A stretch of 64,000 nucleotides of DNA from Septoria linicola (Eukaryota; Ascomycota; Dothideomycetes; Mycosphaerellales; Mycosphaerellaceae): contig CP099429.1 of the NCBI GenBank assembly GCA_024114885.1, forward strand, positions 434,001 to 498,000, in the 5' to 3' direction. A program made the position numbers and the translations under genes. The notes under the pieces were generated by a model. The model saw nothing but the letters and a program-made list of their open reading frames with translations, ran no database searches and was not told where the DNA came from. Positions 11,998-22,511 of this stretch are shown here, one piece after another; position 1 is the first letter of the stretch; each line of letters opens with the position of its first letter.

Positions 11998-12884
11998 TAT
12001 CTTTCCCCAAGGTAATGATCAACCCCGCACTGGCGTGGACTCCACGGGATCCAGCTAAGGCGTGCGTTGGCAGTGGGTACCGACTGGCATCCGGCAACGT
12101 GTACGGCGTGGAGAGCGCTTGGCAAGCTCCTGCGAGTCGTGTTCCATGACTAGATCGCCTTCGTAAGCAGGTCAGGCGTACTGATGGAGTTGCATCGAGG
12201 CAAGCCAGCCGAAGGGAAGTGTGCTTGGAAGAAACAGGTGATGTTGCCCGCTGGGCAGACCCAGTCGGGGCGAAATGTCGCCGGCATCGCATCCTGCCAG
12301 CCCCTCCGTCTCACAACAAACAACATCTCTCATGGGCAACAATCTCATATTCACAAGACGCAGCCTGCTTTTTGCCTTCGCTTTGGGCGTGACGACACTC
12401 CTGTTCCGCCTCATCTGCTGTGATCTCGGCCTGTCAGATGGTGGGCCAAAAATGCACGGTAGACGCGTCGACTGTTCACGGAAGCTCGTTGGCAAAGGCA
12501 AGTCGGAACAGTGTTTGGAGCTCGCCTCAGCTCCAGCTGAAAGCGTGTCGATCATGCTCTCCAGGCTCCTGCACTGGTGAACTCATTAGTCCGTCGCCGC
12601 CTCCATCGCACAGTCAGCAAGCTGCGAGCGTGCCACATATCCTTGCTCTTACGCCCTCGCATTTCACCATCCTTTTCAGTAGCTGACGTGGAAACTAACT
12701 TTATCTTCACATCCTGATGACATATCTATCCGTTTCCTATACTAATCAGTCAGGAATATAAGAAGGCGCATGAGAGACATTGCCACGACGAGACGAGCCA
12801 CAACTTCTAATTGCGCAGATCTCTTGCGCAGTGCCGCCACAGCAAGGACCAAGCTAAGACGAAGCAAACGAGTAAGTCTCTATA
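11998..12884. other. Intergenic between MITE and FAD oxidase gene
   Basis: I see no gene. The 150 bp before 12885 include a TATA-like aatataag near 12756 and probably serve as the promoter of the FAD oxidase gene. Confidence 0.5.
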
Positions 12885-14414
12885 ATGACAAACAAGCGCA
12901 GTGTCACCAGCGGTGACGTTGAAGCTCTGCGGGTAGCATTGTCACATACTGGAGCACATGTTTTTAGCCTCAGCGACGATGGCTATGCCGCGACTATTGA
13001 GCGCTGGAGTCGAGCGGCCGAAAAACCGGCTGGAGTATCAGTACAGCCAACGACACCCGAAGCAGTGGCGATCGTGGTCAGATACGCGACGGACAATGGT
13101 ATCGACATAGCAGTGAAAGGCGGTGGCCACTCCACTGCAGAAGCGAGCAGCACAGATGGGGAGTCAACATCGACCTTGCCCGTATGCGCAATGTGCGTAT
13201 AGATCCCGAGAACAAGCTTCTTTACGTTCAAGGTGGAGCTCTCGGGCACGATGTGGATGACGCGGCGTGGAAGCATGGCCTCGCTACTGTAGGGGTACCG
13301 TCGCCGACACTGGAGTCGGCGGTCTGACGCTTGGAGGCGGTTACGGCCATCTCTCTGGCAAATACGGGCTCGTCATCGACAACCTGGTCAGCATTACGAG
13401 TGTGCTGGCAATGGTGGAATTGTCGAAGCAAGCGAATCTAAGCACGCTGATCTGTTTTGGGGTCTGAAAGGAGCTGGACAGAACTTTGGCATCGCCACCG
13501 AGTTTGTCCTCAAAGCCTATCCACAAGGAGAAGCGTACGCAGGCATGCTGCTATTCCCGCCTCTACCTGAGATCGTCGCAAGGGTGGTCGACGCGTTGAA
13601 CAACCTCTTTCACATCCAGAAGACGGACAATGCTGCTTCTCATCGGGGCTGCAGCTGGTGTTGCAGGTGAAGATGAAGGCAAAAAGATTCTCAAGCCATT
13701 TGTCGACATTGGCCCTGTCCTCAACACCTTTGCCATGGTACCGTACCCGACAATCAATAACCTCGTACCGACGGAGATTGGTCTACGAAGCAGTATGAAG
13801 AGTGCCGCATTCCTGACACCGCTACGACCAACTTTCGTGCAGGAAGCTATTGCGTCCTTCGAGAAGTTCGTAGACGAAGTCCCCGATGCTGCTGGCAGTC
13901 TGGTAGCATTCGAGTTCTACGATGCCACAAAAGTGAACGAGCTTGATACCGGCAGCTTTGCCAACAGAGGATACCATTTGAATGGACTTGTCATGCCAAG
14001 CTGGAAAGACGCCAAGAATGATGCAGTTTGCCGACAGTGGGCACGCGATGTCTCGAACTTGTTCAAAGCGGAACTCGGAAGGCAAGGCGAAGAAATCGGC
14101 AAGGGAGTAGAAGGCGCCAGTCGAAGAGGAAAGAAGAATGCAACCATGCTTTATGGCAATTATGATGTGAGTCAAAGAGTAGAGTCTGTTGTATGCGAAG
14201 CTAATAGTGTGCGTAGCAATATGACGAGATTTCCAAAGATGTCTTCGGCGATCACTACGAGCGACTGCAGAAGATCAAGGCAAGGTATGATCCGAATAAC
14301 ATGTTCAATAAGTTGTTCCCGAATCCCGATTACACCAGCGCAGACAGCTGGCGCTCAGCGTTGAAAGTTGTATGTCAATGTGCCATTATATGGGTTATGT
14401 TCGCTATTTTCTGA
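12885..14414 (+). pseudogene. FAD-linked (berberine-bridge-type) oxidase, frame-broken
   Basis: Conceptually joined pieces give a protein of about 494 aa, the normal length for secreted or cytosolic fungal BBE-type oxidases, which carry covalent FAD and oxidise alcohols or close rings in specialised metabolism. Recognisable parts in order are KGGGHSTAEAS (FAD-binding p-loop with its His), VQGGALGHDVDDAAWKHG, GVGGLTLGGGYGHLSGKYGL, FWGLKGAGQNFGIATEF, and the C-terminal BBE signature (YGNYD before the intron, RYDPNNMFNKLFP after it). The reading frame shifts at about 13158-13161 (GGGG), 13292-13295 (GGGG), 13410-13411 (AA) and 13629-13630; the first three are each cured by one missing base, the fourth needs one base less or two more. 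A normal intron, 14167-14216, has donor gtgagt. The otherwise intact coding sense suggests either very recent death or sequence error. Confidence 0.75.
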
Positions 14415-14704
14415 GGCCCATAGAACTCTGCTATCACAGCAGATGTCCATTGCCTTGCGCAACCTGTTCTGTGTCCGTGACCGCCAACGACCACACAGCT
14501 ACATGCAATTGCAGTGCTTACTCATCCGCCCTTCTCACTTTAGCCGATCATTCACCCGACACTAGCCTGCGTCTTACTAACACCTGAGCTCGTGTCGTCA
14601 CAGCTGGCCAAAAAGTTTGTGTTTCACATGAATGACTCCACGTTCTGTCTATAGATTTGCATAAACATAGATTGCGAGCTCGATTTGCACAGCATTTCGT
14701 CAAT
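14415..14704. other. Short intergenic spacer
   Basis: The spacer separates two tandem genes on the same strand. No feature is recognised. Confidence 0.5.
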
Positions 14705-15455
14705 ATGGCACCTACATCCCGAATCATCCTCACACGCCACGCTCAGGCAGAGCACAACGTGGACCTTGACTACACGAGTAGGCATAGCGAACAGTAGGAT
14801 GAAAGCATACCATTGACCTCACGCAGTACCCGATGCGCCTTTGACCCCACTCGGCAAGAAGCAAGCAGCGGCACTCGTGCCACAAGTAGCCGACATAGTC
14901 AATGAAGTCGATCTAGTCGCTTCTTCGCCTCTGAAGCGAACACTCCAGACTACAAAGCTTGGCTGGGCCTCAGCGGTAGAGCGTCTCGGTGGTCTGTCAA
15001 AGGTTGTCCTGGTTCCCGAATTCCAAGAATGCAACGACTTTCCTTGCGACACCGGATCAGCCAAGGAAGTCCTTGAGCAAGACGTGGAGCTCAAAGGCTT
15101 CAATTTCTCCGATCTGCCTTCAGACTGGACGTCCAAACAAGGCTTCTGGTCGGCGGATAGAGGCCTGATAGCCAAGCGTGCGAAGTGGGTGCGTCACTGG
15201 CTGCGAGATCGTCCTGAGAAGACGATCGTGCTTGTCGGCCATGGAGATATCTTGAGGGAGTTGACTGCTTCAAGTGATGGAGCGAGCGGCTACATGTGGA
15301 GAAACGCTGAGGCGAGGATCTTCACTTTCGACCCCGAGACAGTGGACAAAGACGAATGCTTCTTGTTGCAGGAGAAGGGTAAAGAGGTTGCTGTGGCTGG
15401 TGGATATGGACCAACTAGCACAGAGGAGGATATTGTTGCCAATGGTAAGCTTTGA
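14705..15455 (+). CDS. Histidine phosphatase superfamily (phosphoglycerate-mutase-like) protein
   Basis: Exons 14705-14777 and 14827-15455 encode 233 aa. The N-terminus ILTRHAQAEHN carries the catalytic His of the RHG motif (RHA here), and the exon junction restores the usual segment YTIPDAPLTPLGKKQA. The second conserved site is SSPLKRTLQTT and the C-terminal catalytic His is in VLVGHGDILREL. The family includes phosphatases for sugars, nucleotides and inositols; this short fungal type is usually annotated as a cytosolic phosphoglycerate-mutase-family protein, and its substrate is not predictable. The 49-bp intron has donor gtaggc and acceptor cgcag. I see no signal peptide. It is downstream of the broken FAD oxidase on the same strand, but nothing suggests a joint pathway. 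Confidence 0.88.
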
Positions 15456-16663
15456 GGAACCTAGATGAAGTACATGAGTGTTAGACATAGAAGGGTAGAC
15501 ATATAGTATTCTGCATGAGTAGAGTCGATGCCATCAGGAAGGCGCGAGAATCGAATGCCTGAGGCGATCGTGCAAGGGTGTGAAGCTTATTTCATCATCT
15601 TCTTCTGCCCCGTCCTCCTCCACCACACTTATTGTAAGTTGATCCGCACTGAAGAGTGCTTACAAGCCGTTGGAGACAGCAGGCAACTGCGCTTGGTCGA
15701 CAAAATACGTGATTTGGCAGAATTTCCACGAATCATCGACGAAATCTGCCAAGAAATCGCCACTGCGACATGCGATGCTACTCAATTAATGTGTTAGAGG
15801 TACGAGTGCGACTGAGTGCATGTGCTTTGAATCATTGACCATGACTGATGTAACAGGCGTACTTCCATCAAGGCTAAGCAGGCAGAAGCGTACGGCCATA
15901 TCGACAGTGAACACGGCCGTAATGATATACCCGATGTCTACCAGTACTTCTCTTCGACCAGAGTTGCCTCTACTGGTAAGGCAGCGGCGGTCGGCGAATG
16001 GCAGTCCGACAACGTGCTCCCAACGGCCGCAGCTGATCACGCCTGTGAGAGAATCAGGCAGTTCGGAAAGTTTCGGGCGCCTTGAGTAGTTCGGCGTGCC
16101 CAACAACTATTTCAAGCCGTTCAGTGCCGAAGACAGGACATTGCATTCTCAGCCTCATGTTTAAGCTCCCGGGAATAGAGGTTGGGACCTGACTATGCCA
16201 GACGTAGAAGGTGGCTAGCCAAGAACGTGATATGCAGGCGTCTCATGTGCCGGGCTTCATCGACCTCGGTGTGGCGTTTCTGAAAATTTGGATGCCTATC
16301 AATGCCTTTTCCGACGTCAGCGGCTCTCAGGCAACACAATTCGCCGCCATTCTCGTTGATGGGAATTGCGATGCCTGAAGTCGGCGTCGTCGCAGAACTC
16401 ACCGCCGACCAGACAGACAGCGTTGGGACACGATGCCCTCGGATATGTCTATGATGCCCCGGATTGTGTATGATTCAATGAGGCGATAGAGTAGAATATA
16501 AGGCAAGTGGAAGACCGCACAGTCATCTCTCGTCATCAGTACAGCAAAGCATTCCCAGCAACAATCATCAGCTTCAACCTCCAACGCGCAGTAATCATCT
16601 CAGGCTACAATCATCCAAACAATTCAATCTCAACAAACACCAAACAACCAAACAATCAACAAC
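15456..16663. other. Intergenic; CAA-rich leader before the next gene
   Basis: I see no gene in 15456-16480. A TATA-like atataagg lies near 16496. From about 16540 to 16663 the + strand is rich in CAA and AAC triplets and almost free of G, typical of an unstructured fungal 5' leader of a well-translated mRNA. Confidence 0.5.
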
Positions 16664-16954
16664 ATGCCTTCTCAGTCTGGTCAACAGCAGCTCTTCGCTA
16701 AGGTCGAGGACCTTCCAGGTGCCAAGCTTGGCGAGCACCTCCACCACATCTTCGCTGGCATCAAGTCGAGGACTTCTACCCCAACTTCCTCAAGAAATAA
16801 CTCGGTCGCACCATCGCGTGCTCAATCACCAACACGCGAGACTGCACGAAGCACAGCTTCAAAGCTCGCCACACCAGCACCATCTGCACTGCAATCTCGC
16901 TCATCATCACAAGCTGCTAAGGTGTTCGGCGAGAAGGGCTACTACGCCTTCTAA
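16664..16954 (+). CDS. Small Ser/Thr-rich protein of unknown function
   Basis: A single open frame of 96 aa starts MPSQSGQQQLFAKVEDLPG and ends EKGYYAF. There is no signal peptide or membrane segment. The N-terminal third may be ordered; the middle (residues 38-85) is a low-complexity Ser/Thr/Ala/Pro stretch with several SP/TP sites. I do not recognise the family. The long CAA-rich leader, TATA-like box and good ATG context support a real, possibly strongly expressed gene, since such leaders are common on abundant fungal mRNAs. Confidence 0.6.
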   Translation: MPSQSGQQQLFAKVEDLPGAKLGEHLHHIFAGIKSRTSTPTSSRNNSVAPSRAQSPTRETARSTASKLATPAPSALQSRSSSQAAKVFGEKGYYAF

Positions 16955-17525
16955 GTGATGGGATCGGCATCATGAGGAACGTTAGCTCTGAGGAGGAATT
17001 GTAATTCTGCGAGTGATCGAACGCCGCCACTGCGAGCGAGCGAAGATGTTGGCTGGATTTCTTTGAGTTGGTCTGGCTTCTATACCCCATAGATCTGTAC
17101 GAATTGTTTCAGCTTTTACACAATGTCAATTGTGTGTCTTCCTTGATATCCTAAGTGAAAATGTCTCCTACGATGCTATGATCTCCCCTCTATTACCCGA
17201 CCAGCAATCCATTCGATGTAGAAAGCTTTGGTCGAGATTGACCTCTACCATGTTTGAATGTGCTGAGTCCTGTCCGCCGAAAGTGGTTGCTGTAGTTCCT
17301 AAGCACTGACAATAGAGGTCATGCCAGAACCAACAATTGTTGTGTGCACATGGGTCACATCGCATCAGCACGGACGAGAACATCGAGAAGTAACGCTTGT
17401 TGTCGTAGCATAGCCTATCGAACCATACTAGATATAACCAATATAACTCCGTTGATGCCCTCACTATGTAAACCCTTACGAATAGACTCCAGACGACCTT
17501 AGAGGCCGAATTTCCCTCCAATGTC
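16955..17525. other. Intergenic, convergent 3' ends
   Basis: The interval lies between the small Ser/Thr-rich gene (+) and the RNase T1-like gene (-). No further gene is seen. Confidence 0.5.
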
Positions 17526-18011
17526 TCAGTGGCCATCGGAGCAGTGCACGAACTGTCCGGCACCAGAGCCCGCGTGGGTGATCAGGCCAACGAGACCACC
17601 ACCCTTTTTGAACACGACGCGGTCCAGACCTGGCTTTTCTAGGTCACGCAGAGAATGTCAGTCCACTGGTTGGGGCGCTGGCATCCGAGGTCATGAGAAA
17701 AGGGAAGACTTACGGTTCTTAGACGATCCGAAGATCGATCCTCCGTCCTTGATGGGGAACTCCCAAAGATCGCTGTGTCCAGGAAACATCTTGTCCTCTC
17801 CGTGGTCCCTGAACTCGTGTGGATAGCAACTGTTGCCGTGTTGCTCACCAGAAGCAATGCACGCGAGCGCCTTGGCGATGGCTGCTCCGATTGCAATCAG
17901 GGAATACTTTCTGTTGGCGCACTTCCAGTCCCGCTTGTGGATGCCACGCTCTTCGATAGGAGTGTTGTCCTTCGCCGACAGGAACACCACCAATGTGTAG
18001 CGTCTCACCAA
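17526..18011 (-). pseudogene. Guanyl-specific RNase T1/N1-like secreted protein, no start codon seen
   Basis: The readable parts are complement(17714..18011) and complement(17526..17638), joined by a 75-bp intron with donor gtaagt and acceptor ctag. Microbial T1-type RNases cleave RNA after guanosine using His, Glu, Arg and His; all four are present in family motifs: CYPHEF (His), WEFPI (Glu), LDRVVF (Arg) and ITHAG (His). A pro-region TPIEERGIHKR ends in a Kex2-like KR just before the mature start DWKC. Upstream, the frame reads RRYTLVVFLSA, which resembles a clipped signal peptide, but there is no ATG in frame and I found no convincing upstream exon; the codon before RRY is GTG. Either the start was lost, a small 5' exon exists, or the assembly is wrong here. 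The catalytic part itself looks intact. Confidence 0.62.
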
Positions 18012-19723
18012 GCCTGGCGAACATGCTCAAGGGGGCCAGGTTGAAACAGCTCGATCGTGCTTCTGATTCGTTCTCATACCTTTTCGTGACTTTGATCGCA
18101 GCGGCTCCAGCATCCTCACACAGCTTATTGTAGACAGGAACAACCGTGCTGGTAGCGGCGAAGCTTCTTCGAACAGGAAATATGAACCTTGATGTAGCCT
18201 GCTGGGATCCTCCTGGGATCCACTCAATAATACGATTGAGGATTGAGGAGTCCTTACAGGGGTGCTGACCCAACATGATTTGGTCTGTATGGAATCTAAA
18301 CGACACTTACCCATCAACATACTTTGACCGGACACTGGAACCAAGTCGGACCACGACTACTCACAATAGTTCTGACTGATTATAGTCACGCCCCAGACGC
18401 TGCAAACCTTCTTGCCCGTCTACAGAGCATGTACGGAGACCCCCAATACTGTACCGTTAATGAAAGCGAAGCCGACTAGGTGCGTGTCATGCAACTCCAT
18501 GGGCAGAGCAACTTCATGCTGACATGCTTGGAATTCTGCTGACATAATATCACGATGCCAGATCCAGAAAGCACATGGGGCAAGCTAACTAGTCATATGC
18601 CTGGGTCCATGGTCCCGAGAACAACCTTTTGTATCACGAGGCCCTGCGACAGCCTCCCTCGTGGCACCACGGGTGTAGCCTTGTGAGTGCCCAAGAACGA
18701 AGTGCGCCGGATTACTGGATACAACAGCCTCAAAGAAAAGGACCCAGCTGTCTGGAAATCATACAGATCATGGATACGAAAGGGTATACTGCACACCGTC
18801 GCGCTGAAGACCCAACACTACGATGGAATCTCGCAGAACGGCTTCCGATCCTCATGTAAGTTGTGTTGAATAGATGAATGGCTCGCTCGAACAAGTCGGG
18901 CCATGGCGAGCTCGCAACAACCAAGGGCCACTAACAAGCCGTTTGCAGCTGTCATGGAAGCGAAAGGGGACGGTGACTGCTCATGGTTCCATGGCTCGAC
19001 CCTAGAGCTTACACACTGACAGCCTGCGCCAGATTCTGCGTTTGCAGGCCCGGTAATTTAGTTTTCATGCCCCAGGGCGGTCGTGCAGACAGAAGGCGTT
19101 CCTGCAGAGTGGATTCGGGGATAGCCACAACCGCGGACGACAATGGCTGTAACTAGACTTGTGACCCATTCGTGGCTGACACCCTCTACCAATCAGACCA
19201 AGGCATCGGAGCAACATCTCTCCATTGGAGTCTGGCGTCAATTGCCAGAATGTGACAACGCGTGCAATTGCTCATTAACACTTGAATAGTACCAGTCAAA
19301 ATATCCACCAGCAAAACACACTCCAGTGAGGCACAGTCGCTTTGGAAGAGTGATTCATGGCTACGAGTCCAGTGCGGTCATCTAGCGCAGCCCAGGTGGT
19401 TGTGGACGAGACATTTAGGGGTTGCAGCGTAGAGTCCGTTCTCTGTCGGAAGAGATTCTGCGAGTGCAAAGACCGGTTCACTGCCTCGTGCAACCAAAGT
19501 TGGAGGTCGTGTTATCCTTGATCGAAGTACTCAGCGACAAAAGAGTCGTGGGGATGTACTCTTCAGCGAGGTTGTGTCACCGTTGTGAGTGAGATGCTCT
19601 CCAAACTGCGCGCGGTGGCCTTTGTCCCAGAATCAGATGTGCTCGACGGACCTGCACTCTCGAAAGTCCACTAAGCTTCTACCGTGCAGCTGCAGGAGAC
19701 GGAGTCTAGGTGTCCGCTGATCA
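18012..19723. other. Gene-free stretch (1.7 kb)
   Basis: There is no supported gene. Frames at 17845-18306 (-) and 18593-18869 (+) have somewhat protein-like composition but no motif, start context or splice pattern that I can defend. The first could contain a missing 5' exon of the RNase gene. Confidence 0.45.
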
Positions 19724-20311
19724 TCAGTCGTAGCGTGCGCTGCCCCATGTATCCTTTTCCTCTTCGTAAGCTTGCTCAATGGCATCTCCAAGACCTTCTA
19801 GTCCTCCCTTGCTCCCTTCCATCACCTTGACATAGCCAGCTTTTCCAAGCGCGTACACAGCTAAGCTCCCTTTCCACTTCTTCTCGTACCGCAAGCTCGT
19901 CTTTCCCTCGCCTAATGTGACGAACTGCAGCGTGTGCACAATTCTCTGCCCATATGGTAGATCTTCTCGATACGCAAAGTCCCGGGGACGATTTCGTATG
20001 ACCTTTGCTCCGCGGAGCCTCCCTGAGCCGGGCACCTCAACTTGGAGGTATTCGTTCCGCGTGGCATGTGCCGCACCGAAAGTGTGCTCATCTCGCTTCA
20101 AGAGCAGGGCATCAATGGGTACGCTCCCAGTAAGGAGAGCGCCGCGGACGAAGCTGTATTCCAGTGCCTTCTCTCGTACATACGGAGCAGGAGCCTTGAC
20201 GTCGGCTTTGATGGTGTGGGAAACACTGGCAATCTGCGGGGAAAGGAATATGGCCACTATGGCGGCTAGAACAGCAAGAAGCGTGATTCGTGAAGGCATT
20301 GTTCCGTTCAT
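19724..20311 (-). CDS. Conserved-looking protein with N-terminal membrane anchor or signal, unknown function
   Basis: A single exon encodes 195 aa from the ATG at 20311, or 191 aa from the second ATG (20299, MPSRITLL). Residues 5-27 are strongly hydrophobic (TLLAVLAAIVAIFL), fitting a signal anchor or signal peptide. The remaining about 165 residues are soluble, with alternating beta-type segments (YLQVEVPGSGRLRGAKVI, IVHTLQFVTLG, TSLRYEKKWKGSLAVYALG) and an acidic C-terminus. The strand pattern resembles SRPBCC/START-like folds, but that is only an impression. It stands alone, with about 1.7 kb of empty DNA downstream and the decayed NACHT gene upstream in the opposite orientation. Confidence 0.6.
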   Translation of the reverse strand: MNGTMPSRITLLAVLAAIVAIFLSPQIASVSHTIKADVKAPAPYVREKALEYSFVRGALLTGSVPIDALLLKRDEHTFGAAHATRNEYLQVEVPGSGRLRGAKVIRNRPRDFAYREDLPYGQRIVHTLQFVTLGEGKTSLRYEKKWKGSLAVYALGKAGYVKVMEGSKGGLEGLGDAIEQAYEEEKDTWGSARYD

Positions 20312-20659
20312 AGACGATTGTCCCTGGCGAACAGAGGGTTATGTGGGGAACATCTATGTACGACGATTGCCAGAGCGTCTGAAGCATATGACATGAGGAC
20401 AAGATCGTGGTAGAACTATCTGCCTTGAGAAAGAGAAGAAGAGCCGAGGTGATTCTGGCCCGCTGGAATTGAATTGAGCTTGGCATTGACCCAAGTCCAG
20501 TCTTCAAGACAACTCCGTCACGACCGAAGCTGCGACATCAACACAACATGCATGTCAGGTCGCAGATGACACCGTGGCGTGCCATGTCCATCAAAGGACC
20601 ATCGCACCGCGCTGTGCCTACTCGCTCAAGTTATCTCTGCTTTCCGCAGACGGCAAACG
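20312..20659. other. Intergenic between divergent genes
   Basis: The region lies between the 191-195 aa gene (-) and the NACHT remnant (+). No motif or repeat is seen. Confidence 0.45.
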
Positions 20660-21146
20660 CACTTTGACACGAAGCTAATGACGCTTTCCGGGGATGCAGG
20701 CTCCGGGAAGTCGTACATTAGCAGCCACGTCGTTGACATACTATCACTTCGATAGGACCGCTATAGGTGCCAAAGGGCTGAGCAGAGAAGCCGTGAAAGA
20801 GAGCACCGCGGCCATGCTTGCAAGGATTATTTTCCAGTGGGCACAGTCAAGCCCGGAGTATGCGAAAGCCGTCGCAGCTGTGTGTGCGCGCTCCAATGCA
20901 CTTTCCAAAGCTCTACCCATGTGGTATGCACTTGTTACAGATCTCGTGAACACCATCTCTGGGACTTACTTCATTGTCATCGATGGCTATGAGAGGGATG
21001 AAGATGAGGACGACGCTACTGCGTATGAGGCTATGCAGAGTTTGGTGAATAGCTGCGCATCCTCGAATTCACGCATCCGGCTTTTTCTGTCAGGCGGAGA
21101 GGACGATATCGTTCAGCTGACGCCGCTGAGAGTATTTTCAGCATAG
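20660..21146 (+). pseudogene. Decayed NACHT/STAND-type P-loop NTPase fragment
   Basis: Frame 1 reads KLMTLSGDAGSGKSYISSH, a Walker A P-loop with the surrounding hydrophobic strand, and ends at a stop near 20738. A second frame (20694-21146) carries on with SLTYYHFDRTA and later TYFIVIDGYERDEDED, a Walker B-like strand followed by acidic residues. In fungal NACHT proteins about 15-25 residues separate these two strands in one frame, so a frame shift with loss of a few codons has occurred at about 20715-20735. No N-terminal effector domain or C-terminal repeats are found beside it; the frame at 21199-21435 could be a further piece. Intact relatives act as intracellular sensors in fungal non-self recognition. 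Confidence 0.6.
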
Positions 21147-21990
21147 CCACTTTCATGTCCCTCCTTTCGACCGAGCTGAGTAGGAGCAACGACCTGGCAT
21201 GGTTGTGACTGGGAGTGGGCTGATGCCGCGTCGGGATTGGCTGAACAAGTTGCGAGCAGAATGGGGTCTTCAACAAGAGGCCATTGATGCGCACAAAGAG
21301 CTGGAGCAACAGAAAAGGGATGCCGCAAGATTCATTGCGAAAGCTCTGACTCAGGCTAAGAGGAAGAAGATGGCACTAGTTGTAGAGCAGGTGCAGGCTC
21401 GAAAAGCTGTCGGTGTTGCTCGATCGGGCAGCTGAGCGTTGTATTATCCACTCTGCCCCGTTCGGGCGTCTAGTCTTTTCGCAGGCCTCATTGTGGTTTT
21501 GTATACACCAAATCGCCCTGCCACATCGAGACGCTAACGAGCACTTTAATTCTCCGTGGTCTGAGATTTTGCCCAAGTTGGATATTGCTCCGTGTCGAGC
21601 ACTGTCTCAAGCGCATTTAGCACTCCCCGTAGGCGACGGGAAAGGAGTACTTGAGCACACGGCACGAACGCGCGTACAACTTCAGCACTGGTAGTGCAGT
21701 GTAGGAACATGACCTCTACCGCAACTATACCCATATATGTTCCATAACGATCGTCACGGGCCGCTGGCGTAAAGCGTGTCATTAGTCAGTGCTTGTCTTG
21801 ACAGTAAGACGCGGCTTTGTCTGATCAGGTATCCGCTGTTGCTTGTTGAAACTAGCCTGTGGCTACCCAGTGACGATCACTTATCCAGCAATAGTATATC
21901 AATGACATATTGCCACTCTATTGTGCGACTCCTCGAGCACAAGCCAGACTTACAACCACGATATACCCAGCTCATTGACCGAGTTACATT
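21147..21990. other. Intergenic upstream of the CFEM gene
   Basis: The first 290 bp may contain remaining coding debris of the NACHT gene. The last 100 bp have AT-rich promoter-like sequence (atagtatatcaatgacat) before the CFEM start. Confidence 0.45.
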
Positions 21991-22305
21991 ATGAAGACTT
22001 TCACCCTGATCGCCACTCTCTGCCTGGCTAGCCTTGGCCAGGCATTCGACAACATTCCACCTTGCGCGCAAGGCTGCATTAGCGATGCAATCAAGTCAAG
22101 CACAACTTGCAGCGAGACCGACATGCCCTGCGCCTGCGCAAACAAAGACGCCATACAGAGTGCTGGCACTAGCTGTGTGGTCAGCTCATGTGGTCTGGAC
22201 GTGGCACTGAGTACGTGGAAGCATGACAAGGCTGGCGGCAAGCGTCTACTGACTTGCCGTTTAGATCCAGTGGTACCAGCTGTGCAGCAAGCGTGTGGCA
22301 TGTGA
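21991..22305 (+). CDS. Small secreted CFEM-domain protein
   Basis: Exons 21991-22210 and 22265-22305 encode 86 aa. The 54-bp intron (donor gtacgt, branch ctgac, acceptor tttag) is needed to complete the domain: it joins CGLDVAL to NPVVPAVQQACGM. The signal peptide is MKTFTLIATLCLASLGQA. The mature part is one CFEM domain with eight Cys in the expected order (IPPCAQGC, TTC, PCAC, TSC, SSC, QAC) and an Asp in ETDMPCAC at the position that binds haem iron in fungal CFEM haemophores. It has no GPI tail, so it is probably a soluble secreted protein. Roles known for such proteins include haem uptake, adhesion and host interaction; which applies here is not known. The unspliced reading would give 104 aa with an insertion inside the domain. 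Confidence 0.85.
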   Translation: MKTFTLIATLCLASLGQAFDNIPPCAQGCISDAIKSSTTCSETDMPCACANKDAIQSAGTSCVVSSCGLDVALSTWKHDKAGGKRLLTCRLDPVVPAVQQACGM

Positions 22306-22511
22306 AGCAGCTCTGTTGTGAAGCCTGCGAACACGATCGAGTCGGAGTCAGGACTTAGAATGTGCAAAGGAGCAAAACTGAGTGGCGGCGGCTCAACACA
22401 ACTACGTCTGACGGAATTTTGCTTTCGAAGCTGCCTAATGGCACGTATGTCTAGATTTCTGATCTTCGCGGACTATTAGCTAGCAGCTGTCTTGTAAAAA
22501 GTTGCCTATAG

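Noticed and set aside
18593..18869. Two overlapping + strand frames, one reading ITGYNSLKEKDPAVWKSY
   Set aside because: The sense is somewhat protein-like, but I find no start, splice or family support; it may be debris.
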